From Candidatus Defluviilinea proxima (GTDB lineage: Bacteria > Chloroflexota > Anaerolineae > Anaerolineales > Villigracilaceae), in NCBI GenBank assembly GCA_016721115.1, contig JADKIW010000001.1:2805501-2869500 (forward strand): DNA of 64,000 nucleotides, read 5' to 3'. Position 1 is the first letter of the stretch, and the number at the start of each line of letters is the position of its first letter. This document shows, one piece after another, positions 41,388-50,665 of this stretch. The notes beneath the pieces were generated by a model. It was not told the origin of the DNA. It ran no database searches and worked only from the letters and a program-made list of their open reading frames with translations. The position numbers were made by a program, and so were the translations under genes.

Positions 41388-42029
41388 TTGAACGCGAGAC
41401 TCTACTCTGTCCCTTTGACTGAAATTCGACGTGAGCTTATCGTGATAAATTCACGCTTCATTGCCACGCTCGCGCCTGTTTCCTCTGTCGAAGCCGCCCG
41501 CGCCTTCCTGACTCGTATCCGCCACGAATTTGCGGACGCGAGTCATAACGTCCCTGCATATATTATCGGCGGCGGAAACACCGTCACTGAATTTTGTTCA
41601 GATGACGGAGAGCCGAGCGGGACTTCAGGTAAGCCTGCTCTGGCGGTCCTACGCGGCAGTGGACTTGGCGATGTGGCGGTCGTGATAACACGTTATTTCG
41701 GCGGGACGTTGTTGGGGACAGGTGGGTTAGTGAAAGCATACACCGAGTCCACGCAACTCGTGGTCAATGCAGTGGAACGCGGACGAAGAGTCGCGGTTCA
41801 TGTTGTGATGGTCGCCATTCCATACAATCTGCTGGAACGTATCCGATTGATGACAACTCGCAATCATGGGGAAGTGTTGGGTGAAGATTTCGGTGGCGAC
41901 ATCACGATGACCCTACAATTCCCAGTCGAGGCATTGGATGGGTTTCAGAATGAATTACGTGAATTATCTGCGGGGAAGATTCAGGCTGAAATGATCGAAA
42001 CTAAAGAGACGGTTGTGAAGATCAGTTAA
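41388..42029 (+). CDS. YigZ/IMPACT family protein (UPF0029)
   Basis: A 213-residue protein. The IMPACT (UPF0029) domain occupies about 10-125 with SRFIATLAPVSSVEAARAFL, CSDDGEPSGTSGKPAL, VAVVITRYFGGTLLGTGGLVKAY, all diagnostic; a DUF1949-like ferredoxin-fold domain follows (about 140-210). Bacterial YigZ is of uncertain function and is linked to nucleic-acid or ribosome binding by structure. The proposed start at 41388 is TTG, 7 bases after the previous stop and without a strong ribosome site, so translational coupling is likely and the start is uncertain. Confidence 0.9.
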   Translation: MNARLYSVPLTEIRRELIVINSRFIATLAPVSSVEAARAFLTRIRHEFADASHNVPAYIIGGGNTVTEFCSDDGEPSGTSGKPALAVLRGSGLGDVAVVITRYFGGTLLGTGGLVKAYTESTQLVVNAVERGRRVAVHVVMVAIPYNLLERIRLMTTRNHGEVLGEDFGGDITMTLQFPVEALDGFQNELRELSAGKIQAEMIETKETVVKIS

Positions 42030-42106
42030 ACACAAAGGACACAACGGTCACGAAGATAAAAAACCTTAAGTCTTAAACCTTTGTGTACTTTGTGCCCTTC
42101 GTGTTT
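42028..42106. repeat. Imperfect inverted repeat after the YigZ-family gene
   Basis: AAACACAAAGGACACAA at the left faces CTTTGTGCCCTTCGTGTTT at the right, across a centre with AACCTTAAG. It lies between convergent genes and could act as terminator; the sequence type (CTTTGTG...CTTCGTGTTT) looks like another dispersed repeat. Confidence 0.5.
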
Positions 42107-42113
42107 AATGCAC

Positions 42114-42767
42114 TTAATATTTCCGATTCCCGAAAGACTCATTCAAATTCGTGTGTAACACTTCTGCCTCGTATGCGCGGTCTGTGACCGGGCTGAGACG
42201 GGCGGCCATGCTCTTTGTGATGAGGGGGATGGCCTTGCGACCATAGAAATGTTTGTGATACACCTTGTTCGCCCCAGCTTCATCCCAAGCCCAGTTGTAC
42301 CGTGTGTAGCGTGAAGCATCGAAGATACGAGTGTACCCTGTCAACACCTTGAATTGATGAATGCTGACGTAATGCTCGAAGTAGGTCATCACCAACTCGC
42401 GAATGTTTTTGTACACGGGCTCGCGAAAACCAAGGTTGATGTAGTTCGTCTTGGCGAGTGCGCCCCAACGCCCTTCGATCTGATAAAGCGCCAGCACATG
42501 ATCGTCGTCCACACCGGGATCAGGCACAATGTCGATCAGAAGCGGTTTGAATCCAATGCGCCAAAGGCAGAGCGCAGCTAAAAATCCGCCATCGAGGCAG
42601 TGCCCTTGATTGTCCAACATCACATTGAGCGGAGAGCGGTCGCGCTCCTCGCCTTTGTACGTTATGCTCTCCAAATAGGTTTGGATAGCGAAGGGTGTAT
42701 TGAGTTGGTTGAATTTCTTGCGAAGGTCTTTCGGGAGGTGCGATTGAAATTCAGCGATGAACGACAT
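42114..42767 (-). CDS. Transglutaminase-like cysteine protease-fold protein
   Basis: A 217-residue cytoplasmic protein. The pattern QGHCLDGGFLAALCLWRIGF (Cys near 57) followed by DPGVDDDHVLALYQ (His near 89) and a later Asn/Asp (TNYINLG) resembles the Cys-His-Asp triad of the transglutaminase-like superfamily. The C-terminal half is rich in Tyr and basic residues (GYTRIFDASRYTRYNWAWDE). No signal peptide is present. The gene starts 3 bases after the response regulator stops, so it is part of the same transcript as the two-component pair; this suggests it could be an output or processing factor of that system, which is inference. Confidence 0.7.
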   Translation of the reverse strand: MSFIAEFQSHLPKDLRKKFNQLNTPFAIQTYLESITYKGEERDRSPLNVMLDNQGHCLDGGFLAALCLWRIGFKPLLIDIVPDPGVDDDHVLALYQIEGRWGALAKTNYINLGFREPVYKNIRELVMTYFEHYVSIHQFKVLTGYTRIFDASRYTRYNWAWDEAGANKVYHKHFYGRKAIPLITKSMAARLSPVTDRAYEAEVLHTNLNESFGNRKY

Positions 42768-42770
42768 GAT

Positions 42771-43130
42771 TTATCCCGCACTGATCCGTATGGCCAGATC
42801 CCGTAGCAATCCCGGGCTGACCGGTTTGAGCAGAACAATATCGGCGCTGTTTGTAAGAGTCTCTGCCTGGCGCTCATCGGCGGTGGCAAGGATGACGCGC
42901 GTATTTACAAGCCGTTCATCAGAGCGAATATATTTCAGAATATCGCGGCCAGAGGAGCCGGGCAGGTTGAGGTCAAGGACGACGATCTGCGGAACGATAC
43001 TTTTCAAACGTTCCATTGCCGTATCGCCATCTGTGCAGGTCTCGATCTGGAAATCCTTTTCCAGTGTGATCGAGATGATCTCATTTAATTTTGGGTCGTC
43101 TTCAACGATGAATACAAACGATTTAGTCAT
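42771..43130 (-). CDS. Single-domain response regulator
   Basis: A 119-residue receiver domain with no output domain. Acidic pair EDD near 10, phospho-acceptor Asp in VVLDLNLPG near 54, a Thr/Ala switch in ILATADE and Lys in LLKPVSPG near 102. The start at 43130 gives a complete receiver and falls 1 base after the histidine kinase stop at 43132; the longer form would overlap the kinase by 59 bases. As a CheY/Spo0F-like regulator it probably acts by protein contact, or as an intermediate in a phosphorelay. Confidence 0.93.
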   Translation of the reverse strand: MTKSFVFIVEDDPKLNEIISITLEKDFQIETCTDGDTAMERLKSIVPQIVVLDLNLPGSSGRDILKYIRSDERLVNTRVILATADERQAETLTNSADIVLLKPVSPGLLRDLAIRISAG

Positions 43131-43131
43131 G

Positions 43132-45294
43132 TTATTCCTTTTGCATGATGGGGAGTAGGATGGTAAATGACGAACCTTTGCCGTGTTCACTTTCGACGGC
43201 GATTCGGCCGTGCATTAACTCCACGAGTTGTTTTGTGATGGATAATCCCAGCCCTACGCCTCGATTATCGCGTGTGACTGCTGAATTCAACTGACGGAAT
43301 GGTTCGAAGATGGTGGCTTGTTCTGATTGGGGAATTCCGATGCCGGTGTCGGTCACTTGTATTTCCCAGTGATTTTCATCGGGCCGTCGGACGTTCAAGC
43401 GCACGCTTCCCTCCTTCGTGAATTTGATCGAGTTGCCAATGAGGTTGATAATGATCTGACGGATACGGCGGTCATCGCCATAGATCAACTGCGGCAGAGC
43501 AGGGTCGATCTGAACCGAAAAGAGCAGTCCCTTTTTCTGTGCGAGAATGTCCATGCCTGAGACAGCACTTTGAATCAACTTGAAGGGTGAGAACATTTTC
43601 TCGAGCAATGTCGCGGTGCTTGAGCGAAGTTGTGCTTCGTCCAAAAGCTCATTGACCATGTTCGTTAGATATTCGCCGCTATCTACGATCTCTGAAATGG
43701 CTTTGTGTTGGCGTTCGCTTAGATCGCCGAACGTGTTGCCTTGAAGAAGCTCTGCGTATCCGAGAATGCCGCCGAGCGGTGTCCGTAGTTCGTGGCTGAC
43801 TTTGGAAAGCAACTGGGTCTTTGCGCGGCTGGCTTCCAATGCCTGATCGCGCGCGATCTGCAGGGCATCTTGTGTCTTTTTAATGGCGGTGATGTCACGT
43901 GCAAGCGCTTGAAAACCGGTGATCTTGTCACCTTCATAGATCAGTTGTACGTTTTGCCCGAGCCAGATTTCACGACCATCGGGCCCGATACTGGGGAATT
44001 CATGATAGGTGATGGGGGTGCGTTTCACGAATTGAAGTTCATAGATCCGTTTTAATCTGTGGCGCACTTCAGGTGCCACCATATCGAGATAGTGTTTGCC
44101 GACCAGTTCGTCCTCATCTTTGAAGCCCATTGCATGTAATGCCGATGGATTGGCATAGGTGAAATAGCCATTCGCGTCTGCGCGATATATGATGTCGCTG
44201 GCATTTTCCACGATCTGGCGGAACCGTGCTTCACTTTCCTGTAACAGAAGCTCGGCTAGTTTGCGGTCGGTGATATCGCGCACGGTGATCACACGGCCTA
44301 TGCGTAGTTTATTTTCATCGAACAATGTAGAAAGGTGCAATTCATACCAACGTAGATTTTCCCCTATATCGATTGATATTTCATCATCAGCTTCCTGAAC
44401 ATCGCGATATTTCTCGATCAGTTTAGGCCATTGCGATAACACATCCCCGAATTGTTTGCCTATGGGGCGCTTTTCTTCAGAGAGACCGATCATTGTTCGT
44501 GCGGCCTGATTGATATCCACGATGCGGCCATGGACATTTAAAATGACCATGCCGTCTTTCATGTTCTCGATGATGGTGTCGCGTGCGATCGGGGCAATAT
44601 CCAATAAGCGGTGACGGAAAAGTGCATACGCCATGCCGACACCAGTCACTGTGAAGGCAAAAGGCGTCAAGTCGATCTGAATGGGTATGATCTGGAAAAT
44701 AGTTATAAGGTTAGCGATTATGGGAGCAAGGGTGGCCAACAGGATCAGGATCATTTGTCCACGGTATTGGGCAGGCCAGCGTAACAAGGCGCGTATGATG
44801 AGCACCAAACCGATCATGATGAGAGTGTACGTGTACGGTGCATGCACCGACCAGAACCACGGACCATCCGTTGCTTTTATCGATAGAAAGCCCCCTTGAG
44901 TGACCAGTTCACGGCTTATGCGGAAGAGACCGTGGCTTTCGTTTGTAATTAGAATTACTATCGTGATGACTGGGATGGCGGAAAGCATAGCGAGTCTGCG
45001 CCAGTTGAGCCATGCTTTTCTCCCGGTATATTCGAATGCAAACACCAACCATGCAACAGGTGTGGCGACCACGCCTGCAAATCGTGCTCCCTCCCAAGGG
45101 ATTTTTGTTTGCAGATCTGTACCCGCCAGTTCGAATATATAACTTACTCCCCACTCAAACAGGATAAACATCAACACTGATAACGGAGCCGCCCCGGCTG
45201 TTTTGCGATTTTGCCAAGTGTAAAGCGCAAGTACACCAGAGATCGCCGCAGTGATCGCAAGAGGCAACATATTGAGTGTGAATTGATAATGCAT
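43132..45294 (-). CDS. Membrane PAS histidine kinase
   Basis: A 720-residue sensor kinase. Residues 1-230 form the 7-helix N-terminal sensor region of the 7TM histidine-kinase type (LPLAITAAISGVLALYTW, FEWGVSYIFELAG, WLVFAFEYTGR). A PAS domain lies at about 240-355 and a second at about 360-475 (FRQIVENASDIIYRADANG, ARDITAIKKTQ). The dimerisation box is VSHELRTPLGGILGY with the phospho-His near 495; the ATPase domain has NLIGNSIKFT, DTGIGIP, FEPFRQL and GLGLSI. The -10 box TATAAT (minus strand, near 45332) precedes it by about 40 bases. It sits directly before the single-domain regulator, its likely partner. Confidence 0.95.
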   Translation of the reverse strand: MHYQFTLNMLPLAITAAISGVLALYTWQNRKTAGAAPLSVLMFILFEWGVSYIFELAGTDLQTKIPWEGARFAGVVATPVAWLVFAFEYTGRKAWLNWRRLAMLSAIPVITIVILITNESHGLFRISRELVTQGGFLSIKATDGPWFWSVHAPYTYTLIMIGLVLIIRALLRWPAQYRGQMILILLATLAPIIANLITIFQIIPIQIDLTPFAFTVTGVGMAYALFRHRLLDIAPIARDTIIENMKDGMVILNVHGRIVDINQAARTMIGLSEEKRPIGKQFGDVLSQWPKLIEKYRDVQEADDEISIDIGENLRWYELHLSTLFDENKLRIGRVITVRDITDRKLAELLLQESEARFRQIVENASDIIYRADANGYFTYANPSALHAMGFKDEDELVGKHYLDMVAPEVRHRLKRIYELQFVKRTPITYHEFPSIGPDGREIWLGQNVQLIYEGDKITGFQALARDITAIKKTQDALQIARDQALEASRAKTQLLSKVSHELRTPLGGILGYAELLQGNTFGDLSERQHKAISEIVDSGEYLTNMVNELLDEAQLRSSTATLLEKMFSPFKLIQSAVSGMDILAQKKGLLFSVQIDPALPQLIYGDDRRIRQIIINLIGNSIKFTKEGSVRLNVRRPDENHWEIQVTDTGIGIPQSEQATIFEPFRQLNSAVTRDNRGVGLGLSITKQLVELMHGRIAVESEHGKGSSFTILLPIMQKE

Positions 45295-45405
45295 AGTTAA
45301 ACCCTGTAAGCGGATGATGCATTTGATTATATCTCACAGGTATGCACTTTACTATTTATGAAGGACTCGTAATCTCGTAATGAATCAAGCTGGCGCAGGA
45401 TTGTG

Positions 45406-45411
45406 TATAAT
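45406..45411 (+). promoter_or_regulatory. -10 element of the Ser/Thr kinase gene
   Basis: TATAAT about 60 bases upstream of the ATG at 45472, in the divergent gap to the histidine kinase. The leader ends with a GAGGAGAGAG ribosome site. Confidence 0.5.
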
Positions 45412-45471
45412 ACCTAAATTCAGTCTGTAATGTCCAAATAAGAATCCGCATGTCTCGTGAGAGGAGAGAGC

Positions 45472-47046
45472 ATGGATCATCCAACTTGGATCGGGCGAAC
45501 GCTGGGCGGTCGCTATAAAATTGATGATACCTTGGGGCAGGGAGGGATGTCTGCTGTCTATAAAGCAACCGACCCCAACTTGAAGCGCGTGGTGGCTATC
45601 AAACTTATCCATTCGCATCTCTCCACCGACCCCTCATTTGTATCCCGTTTCGAAAGCGAAGCCGCTGCCGTTGCAAGCCTCCGCCACCAGAACATTGTGC
45701 AGGTCTATGACTTCAATAATGATGGTGGCATTTATTACATGGTGCTTGAATTTATTCCCGGGGAAACACTACAAGACCGTTTGAAACGCCTTGCAGAAAA
45801 CAATCGTCAGCTTTCTCTTGAAGATGCGCTCAAGTTCACGCTCAATATCTCGGACGCTGTTGGATATGCCCACCAACGTGGCATGGTGCATCGCGATATC
45901 AAGCCTGCAAACATCATGCTCGATGTGCAAGGACAAGCCATCCTCATGGATTTTGGTATCGTCAAGATATTGGGTGGTGAAGGTCACACATCCACTGGCG
46001 CAGTGGTTGGCACAGCGCGTTATATGTCACCAGAAATCATCCGTGGCGATGTCGCTGACCATCGTGCCGATATTTATTCTCTTGGCGTTACGCTCTACGA
46101 AATGTTGAGCGGGCGGCCTCCCTTCGTTGCTGACTCGGCCATGACCCTGATGATGATGCACCTCAACGATCCCGTGCCCGATGTGCGTGGCTTTCGCAGT
46201 GACATTTCACCTGCCATCGTCGCTATCCTTGAGAAGTGTCTTGCCAAAGACCGCAATGATCGCTATCAATCTGCCTCCGCTCTTTCAACTGATTTGAGAC
46301 GTGCGATTGCTGACCTTGAAAAAAAATCGACGACTATCACCAAAATACCGACTTCCTCTCCCAAGCCTGTTTCTCCTCCCGCGCCTTCTCAATCTCTCCA
46401 TGCAAACGCCTCGTCGGCCTACCCTCAACCTGCTTCTCCATCGCAGACATCATCTCAGCCTTTGCCTTTACCAACAAAGCCCAAGAGTTCCAACCGTGTG
46501 CTCTGGTTTGCTGGCGGAAGTGTCGCTTTTGTGTGTTGTCTGGTGATCGGGTTTTCAGTGTTTCGTGGTTTTTTGAGAACAGGTTTGAATACACCGACTC
46601 AAACAACTGAACCTGTTGCTACAGATACGCAACCTGCAGAACCAATTTTGCTTGCGACAGAAGGATCTACACCCACTATCTTGCCCCTCGAAACACCGAC
46701 TGAAACAGCCATTCCTTTCACGCCAACCCCGTCAACTCCCTATGTGGTCATTACAAACATTCACTTGGATAACACCACCTATGTAGTGGATTACGAAGTC
46801 CACAATTTCCCCACATCGCCATCCCTGCATGTTCATATGTTCTTTGATACCGTGCCCCCCGAACAAGCAGGCATGCCCGGCTCCGGCCCGTGGAAGCTGA
46901 CTTGGGGCAAGTACGGTGACCCTCCCTTTAAACAATATAGTATTGCAAATCGTCCACCGAATGCGGCTCAAATGTGCGCGTTGGTTGCCAATCCAAACCA
47001 TTCCGTGCTTCTCAACACCGGTAACTGTTTTGATCTGCCTCAGTGA
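45472..47046 (+). CDS. Membrane Ser/Thr protein kinase (PknB type)
   Basis: A 524-residue Hanks-type kinase. Residues 8-275 form the kinase domain: GQGGMSAVYKA (P-loop), VAIKLI (Lys near 45), HRDIKPANI, LMDFGIVK and ARYMSPEI with the activation loop between. A Ser/Pro/Ala-rich juxtamembrane linker follows (about 285-345), then one helix (about 347-368, AGGSVAFVCCLVIGFSVFRG) and an outside part with a Thr/Pro linker and a C-terminal beta domain of about 100 residues containing a Cys pair. No PASTA repeat is seen, so the ligand is unknown. The start at 45472 follows GAGGAG. A strong terminator ends the gene. Confidence 0.95.
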   Translation: MDHPTWIGRTLGGRYKIDDTLGQGGMSAVYKATDPNLKRVVAIKLIHSHLSTDPSFVSRFESEAAAVASLRHQNIVQVYDFNNDGGIYYMVLEFIPGETLQDRLKRLAENNRQLSLEDALKFTLNISDAVGYAHQRGMVHRDIKPANIMLDVQGQAILMDFGIVKILGGEGHTSTGAVVGTARYMSPEIIRGDVADHRADIYSLGVTLYEMLSGRPPFVADSAMTLMMMHLNDPVPDVRGFRSDISPAIVAILEKCLAKDRNDRYQSASALSTDLRRAIADLEKKSTTITKIPTSSPKPVSPPAPSQSLHANASSAYPQPASPSQTSSQPLPLPTKPKSSNRVLWFAGGSVAFVCCLVIGFSVFRGFLRTGLNTPTQTTEPVATDTQPAEPILLATEGSTPTILPLETPTETAIPFTPTPSTPYVVITNIHLDNTTYVVDYEVHNFPTSPSLHVHMFFDTVPPEQAGMPGSGPWKLTWGKYGDPPFKQYSIANRPPNAAQMCALVANPNHSVLLNTGNCFDLPQ

Positions 47047-47066
47047 TCCAAGTGAAATAGACCAAA

Positions 47067-47102
47067 CAAAAAGTGCGAGCTTTTCAAAGCTCGCACTTTT
47101 TG
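47067..47102. terminator. Bidirectional terminator between kinase and exporter genes
   Basis: Perfect 16-bp stem (47067-47082 with 47087-47102) and 4-base loop with A/T runs on both ends, between convergent genes. Confidence 0.9.
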
Positions 47103-47120
47103 TTGTATAGGAAAACTTGT

Positions 47121-49508
47121 TTATTCGTAAGCCAATGTGTCTCTTACCGTTAATCGTGAAGCTCTTCTGGCAGGGATTGCGCTTGAGATGGCCGCGAGGA
47201 TAAGCATGAAGACCAACCAGGCAATGATTCCACTTACGCCATATACGGCAGGCATCGGGGATGTCATAATGGATACGCCTACGCCGTAACACAGCACATT
47301 CGTGATGGGGATGGATAGGAAGATGCTCATGATCCAACTGATCAACCCGATCACCATGCCTTCCACAATGACGATGCCCTGGATGTCTCCGTTCGAAGCG
47401 CCTACGGCACGCATCACACCGATCTCGCGCGTGCGTTCCAACACGTTGATGCTCATGGTGCCCATCAGCCCCAGCCCGCCGACCACGGCGATCAAACTTG
47501 CCATCACCAGCATGAAGTAGACGAGTACATCGGTCTGTGACTTTTGGCTCTGGATGAAGTCTTCGCCCAGTTGTGTCGAACCGACCTGAATGCCGTGTGA
47601 TTTATACAGCGCCAATAACTGATCGTTGACGGCTTTCTGCGCGATTGCATTATGTTGCTCGGTCAACACCCGCAGGGAATAGACCTGGCCGGGTGCTCCC
47701 ACAAGTCGACTCAAATATTCGTAATTGACATATAGCAGTGGCGGACTGACATTACCTGTGATCGAGTAAAAGCCAACGATGTGCCACTTTGTTTCCTTGC
47801 CATCTATCTTGATCGTGAGCCAGTCACCAATTTGCAAGTCTGGGAAGATCGCAAGCAGATGATTGCCGATCACAATGGCGTTCTCGTCGCCCGTTGTCAG
47901 CCAACGACCAGCTGTGATAATGGGATCAATCAAGGTCGAAGTCGAAGGAGGCGCAACGAGCAAAATTTGCGTGCCTTCTTTTTCTTCATCCGAGATCAAC
48001 GTGCCGGAGTACTCCGTCCAGCCTTCCACGCTAGAAACGCCGGGTATGCTTTCAGCGAGATCAGCTACTTTATCGAAGCGGTAATAGCGCCCGAAAGACA
48101 AGTTGATATCTGCCATGAAGTAGCCCTGAATATCACGCATCACCTGATCGAACGAAGCCCATAAGTTGTAAACACCAATAAAAATGGCTCCGGCCAAAAC
48201 CAGTGTGGATAAGGTCAATGCCAGGCGTGCCTTGCGCCGTACTGCATTTCGTAAGGAAAGACGGATGGGGCGTGGGATCCAGACTGCCGCCTTGCTCACA
48301 GGTTTGACGTTCGGATTGTTGTTGCTACCGATGCCATAGTCACTGACTGCCTCACGAACGGTGATTCTCACGCTGTTCCATACGGGCACGATGGCCGCAA
48401 GTAAAGGTACAACCAATGCCACAATGAATTGCTGAACGATCGTGGACGGATAGCTCTTATATGGAATGGTATAAAAATTCAACCATGTTGCCATTGCGCC
48501 ACCATTGGCTTTTGCCGCCAGGTTTGCAAGAGGGATGGCAATAATTAATGCCGCTATGCCGAAGCTTAAGATCAGCACAAGGTACATGGCGAAAACTTGT
48601 GAGTTGCCACCGCCGACGGCTTTCATGATGCCGATCTGGCGTGTTTGTTGAGTCATCAAAGCTGTGATCGTGTTGACGATCAGTACGCCGCTCAGGAGCA
48701 CGGTCATATACCCAAGAACACCAAGAATGAAGAACACGCCCTTTGAAATATTCCACGCGAAATGATGGCCTGGTTGATAGACCGATACAAAGTAGACGGT
48801 TGAGCCTGCGCGTTCAAGACGATCAGCAACTGCCTGCGCGATCTTGGTCACATGTTCTTGGTCGGTTGGCTTTTCTGCCACACTGATTTGCAATACGTCA
48901 AAGCTGGAAGACCCACCCAGCCATTCCAAAGTGTCAGGGGTTACAAATGCATTGATAGTCTCGGTAAATGTATACGGGAAACCTGTAACATCATGTATGT
49001 ACCCTGCGAAGACGAGGTCGCGTTGCTTGCCGTCACTCAATTCCACATGGATGATATCGCCGGGTTTGTATCCCATACTCGCCGCCGATGCATCTATAAG
49101 CACTTGTTTATTACCAAGTGGTGGGATGCTCGTCTCGCCTTTTGCAGGCTTGATCTGGTTAACTGTCAACGCGGCAGGGTCATCGAGAGCAGTGAATTGA
49201 ATCGAGATGTTTTTCTCATTCTCACGGATAACATTCGCACTGGTTGAACTGCGTCCTTCCACAGCGTCCACGCCGGGGACTTCGCGTGCAATGCGCACAG
49301 AGTCGTCGGTCAACGGGCCGGCGTAGATCTGAGCTTCTGATGGGTGTGCAGAAAGATAGTCGGTATCCATGCTCTCGGTCATGTACAAGCCAGTGTTGCT
49401 GTTGAGCCCCACTGCAAAAACACCGACCGCGATCATCATGATGGTCAGGAACGTGCGACTTTTATTCTCCCAAAAGTCCGCCCAGATTTTCTTCCAACGG
49501 CTGGTCAT
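47121..49508 (-). CDS. Large ABC transporter permease with two FtsX domains
   Basis: A 795-residue permease. Helix 1 (18-36) is followed by an outside domain (about 40-245), three helices (about 253-385), a second FtsX half with helix near 425-450, another outside domain (to about 660) and three C-terminal helices. Two coupling segments are visible, TRQIGIMKAVGG near 300 and ERTREIGVMRAVGASN near 700, showing an internal duplication as in lipoprotein- or lipid-type MacB/YtrF-like permeases. The start WKKIWADFWENKSRT is the usual cytoplasmic lead-in. It overlaps the ATPase gene by 4 bases and ends in PARRASRLTVRDTLAYE. Confidence 0.93.
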   Translation of the reverse strand: MTSRWKKIWADFWENKSRTFLTIMMIAVGVFAVGLNSNTGLYMTESMDTDYLSAHPSEAQIYAGPLTDDSVRIAREVPGVDAVEGRSSTSANVIRENEKNISIQFTALDDPAALTVNQIKPAKGETSIPPLGNKQVLIDASAASMGYKPGDIIHVELSDGKQRDLVFAGYIHDVTGFPYTFTETINAFVTPDTLEWLGGSSSFDVLQISVAEKPTDQEHVTKIAQAVADRLERAGSTVYFVSVYQPGHHFAWNISKGVFFILGVLGYMTVLLSGVLIVNTITALMTQQTRQIGIMKAVGGGNSQVFAMYLVLILSFGIAALIIAIPLANLAAKANGGAMATWLNFYTIPYKSYPSTIVQQFIVALVVPLLAAIVPVWNSVRITVREAVSDYGIGSNNNPNVKPVSKAAVWIPRPIRLSLRNAVRRKARLALTLSTLVLAGAIFIGVYNLWASFDQVMRDIQGYFMADINLSFGRYYRFDKVADLAESIPGVSSVEGWTEYSGTLISDEEKEGTQILLVAPPSTSTLIDPIITAGRWLTTGDENAIVIGNHLLAIFPDLQIGDWLTIKIDGKETKWHIVGFYSITGNVSPPLLYVNYEYLSRLVGAPGQVYSLRVLTEQHNAIAQKAVNDQLLALYKSHGIQVGSTQLGEDFIQSQKSQTDVLVYFMLVMASLIAVVGGLGLMGTMSINVLERTREIGVMRAVGASNGDIQGIVIVEGMVIGLISWIMSIFLSIPITNVLCYGVGVSIMTSPMPAVYGVSGIIAWLVFMLILAAISSAIPARRASRLTVRDTLAYE

Positions 49509-50647
49509 AAGATCCCCTCTCGTCGTTTGACGTTTTCATCTTCGCGCCGGTCTGCGAACTGATGCAACGTTTCGCGCGTGACGTCGGATTGCTTCAGCAA
49601 TTCTTCAAGCTTGTCGTAGCTGATAGCCAGCACTTCCACAGGTCCCGCCTCCGAGGCGCGGATCGAGGCACGATGTTTCTTCTCGTGGAAGAATTCCATT
49701 TCGCCGAAATATTTTCCAGGTCCGAGTTGAAGCGCGATCACGTCCGATTGATCTTTGCGCGGAAGAATAACCTCTACCGTCCCCTTGGTCACAATGTAGA
49801 ATGCATCTGCATGTGTGCCTTCAGCAAGGATCATGGATCCCGCTTCGTATTGTTGAGCCTTTGCTGTGCGTGTTGCTTCCAGTAATTGTTCTCGCGAAAG
49901 CGTGGACATGGCTTTTGCCACATATTCATTGACGATCTCGCCATCGGCGATCAAGGCGGTACGTTCGGTGCGTTTGGCAAGACCGCTATCGTGTGTAACC
50001 ACAATGATGGTCTTTCCTTGTGAAACAAGATTTTTGAACAATTCAAAAACACTATCTGCGGTTTTTGAATCAAGGTTACCTGTTGGTTCGTCTGCGATAA
50101 TCACGGGCGGATCGTTTGCCAGCGCGCGCGCAATTGCCACGCGTTGTTGTTGTCCGCCGGAGAGGGCGGTGGGGAGTTTGTAAGCATGGTCTCCCAGTTC
50201 CACCATCTCAAGCAGAGACAAGGCGCGTTTTTCACGTTCGCGCATGGGGTAGGTGCGGCAGAAATCCATCGGCAACATGATGTTCTCGATGACCGAGATG
50301 GTTGGCAGAAGTTGGAAGAATTGAAAGACGATGCCCAGATTCTTCCCGCGCCAACGTGCCATACGGTTCTCGTTCAATTCATGGACTGCGGTGCCGTTCA
50401 CATAGACTTCTCCCGTTGTGGGGTGGTCGATGCCGGTGATCATATTGAGCAATGTGGATTTGCCACTGCCCGATTTGCCGATCACGCTGACGAACTCGCC
50501 CGCATTGATCTGGAGATCTACACTTTTGAGTGCATGATAATCACCGATGGCGGTCTTGTAATATTTATGAACGTCACGCAGGTCGATCATGGGATGATTG
50601 CCGTTGCTGTTGCCGTTTCCGTTCGTGGGTTTTGAAAAAATGGACAT
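49505..50647 (-). CDS. LolD-type ABC ATPase fused to a cyclic-nucleotide-binding domain
   Basis: A 380-residue fusion. Residues 20-245 are a MacB/LolD-type ATPase: GKSGSGKST (Walker A), VFQFFQLLPTISV, LSGGQQQRVAIARA, VIIADEPTGNLDS and VTHD. Residues 250-365 are a cNMP-binding domain of the CRP/PKA type: STLSREQLLEATRTAKAQ, EAGSMILAEGTHADAFYIVTKG (in parts), and the phosphate-binding cassette GKYFGEMEFF followed by HRASIRASE with the key Glu and Arg. Such a fusion would let cAMP, cGMP or c-di-GMP-type signals act on export; ligand and effect are unknown. An Asn/Gly-rich start (NGNGNSNGN) precedes the core. It overlaps the permease by 4 bases. Confidence 0.92.
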   Translation of the reverse strand: MSIFSKPTNGNGNSNGNHPMIDLRDVHKYYKTAIGDYHALKSVDLQINAGEFVSVIGKSGSGKSTLLNMITGIDHPTTGEVYVNGTAVHELNENRMARWRGKNLGIVFQFFQLLPTISVIENIMLPMDFCRTYPMREREKRALSLLEMVELGDHAYKLPTALSGGQQQRVAIARALANDPPVIIADEPTGNLDSKTADSVFELFKNLVSQGKTIIVVTHDSGLAKRTERTALIADGEIVNEYVAKAMSTLSREQLLEATRTAKAQQYEAGSMILAEGTHADAFYIVTKGTVEVILPRKDQSDVIALQLGPGKYFGEMEFFHEKKHRASIRASEAGPVEVLAISYDKLEELLKQSDVTRETLHQFADRREDENVKRREGIL

Positions 50648-50665
50648 CTGACCTCGCTTAAAACA

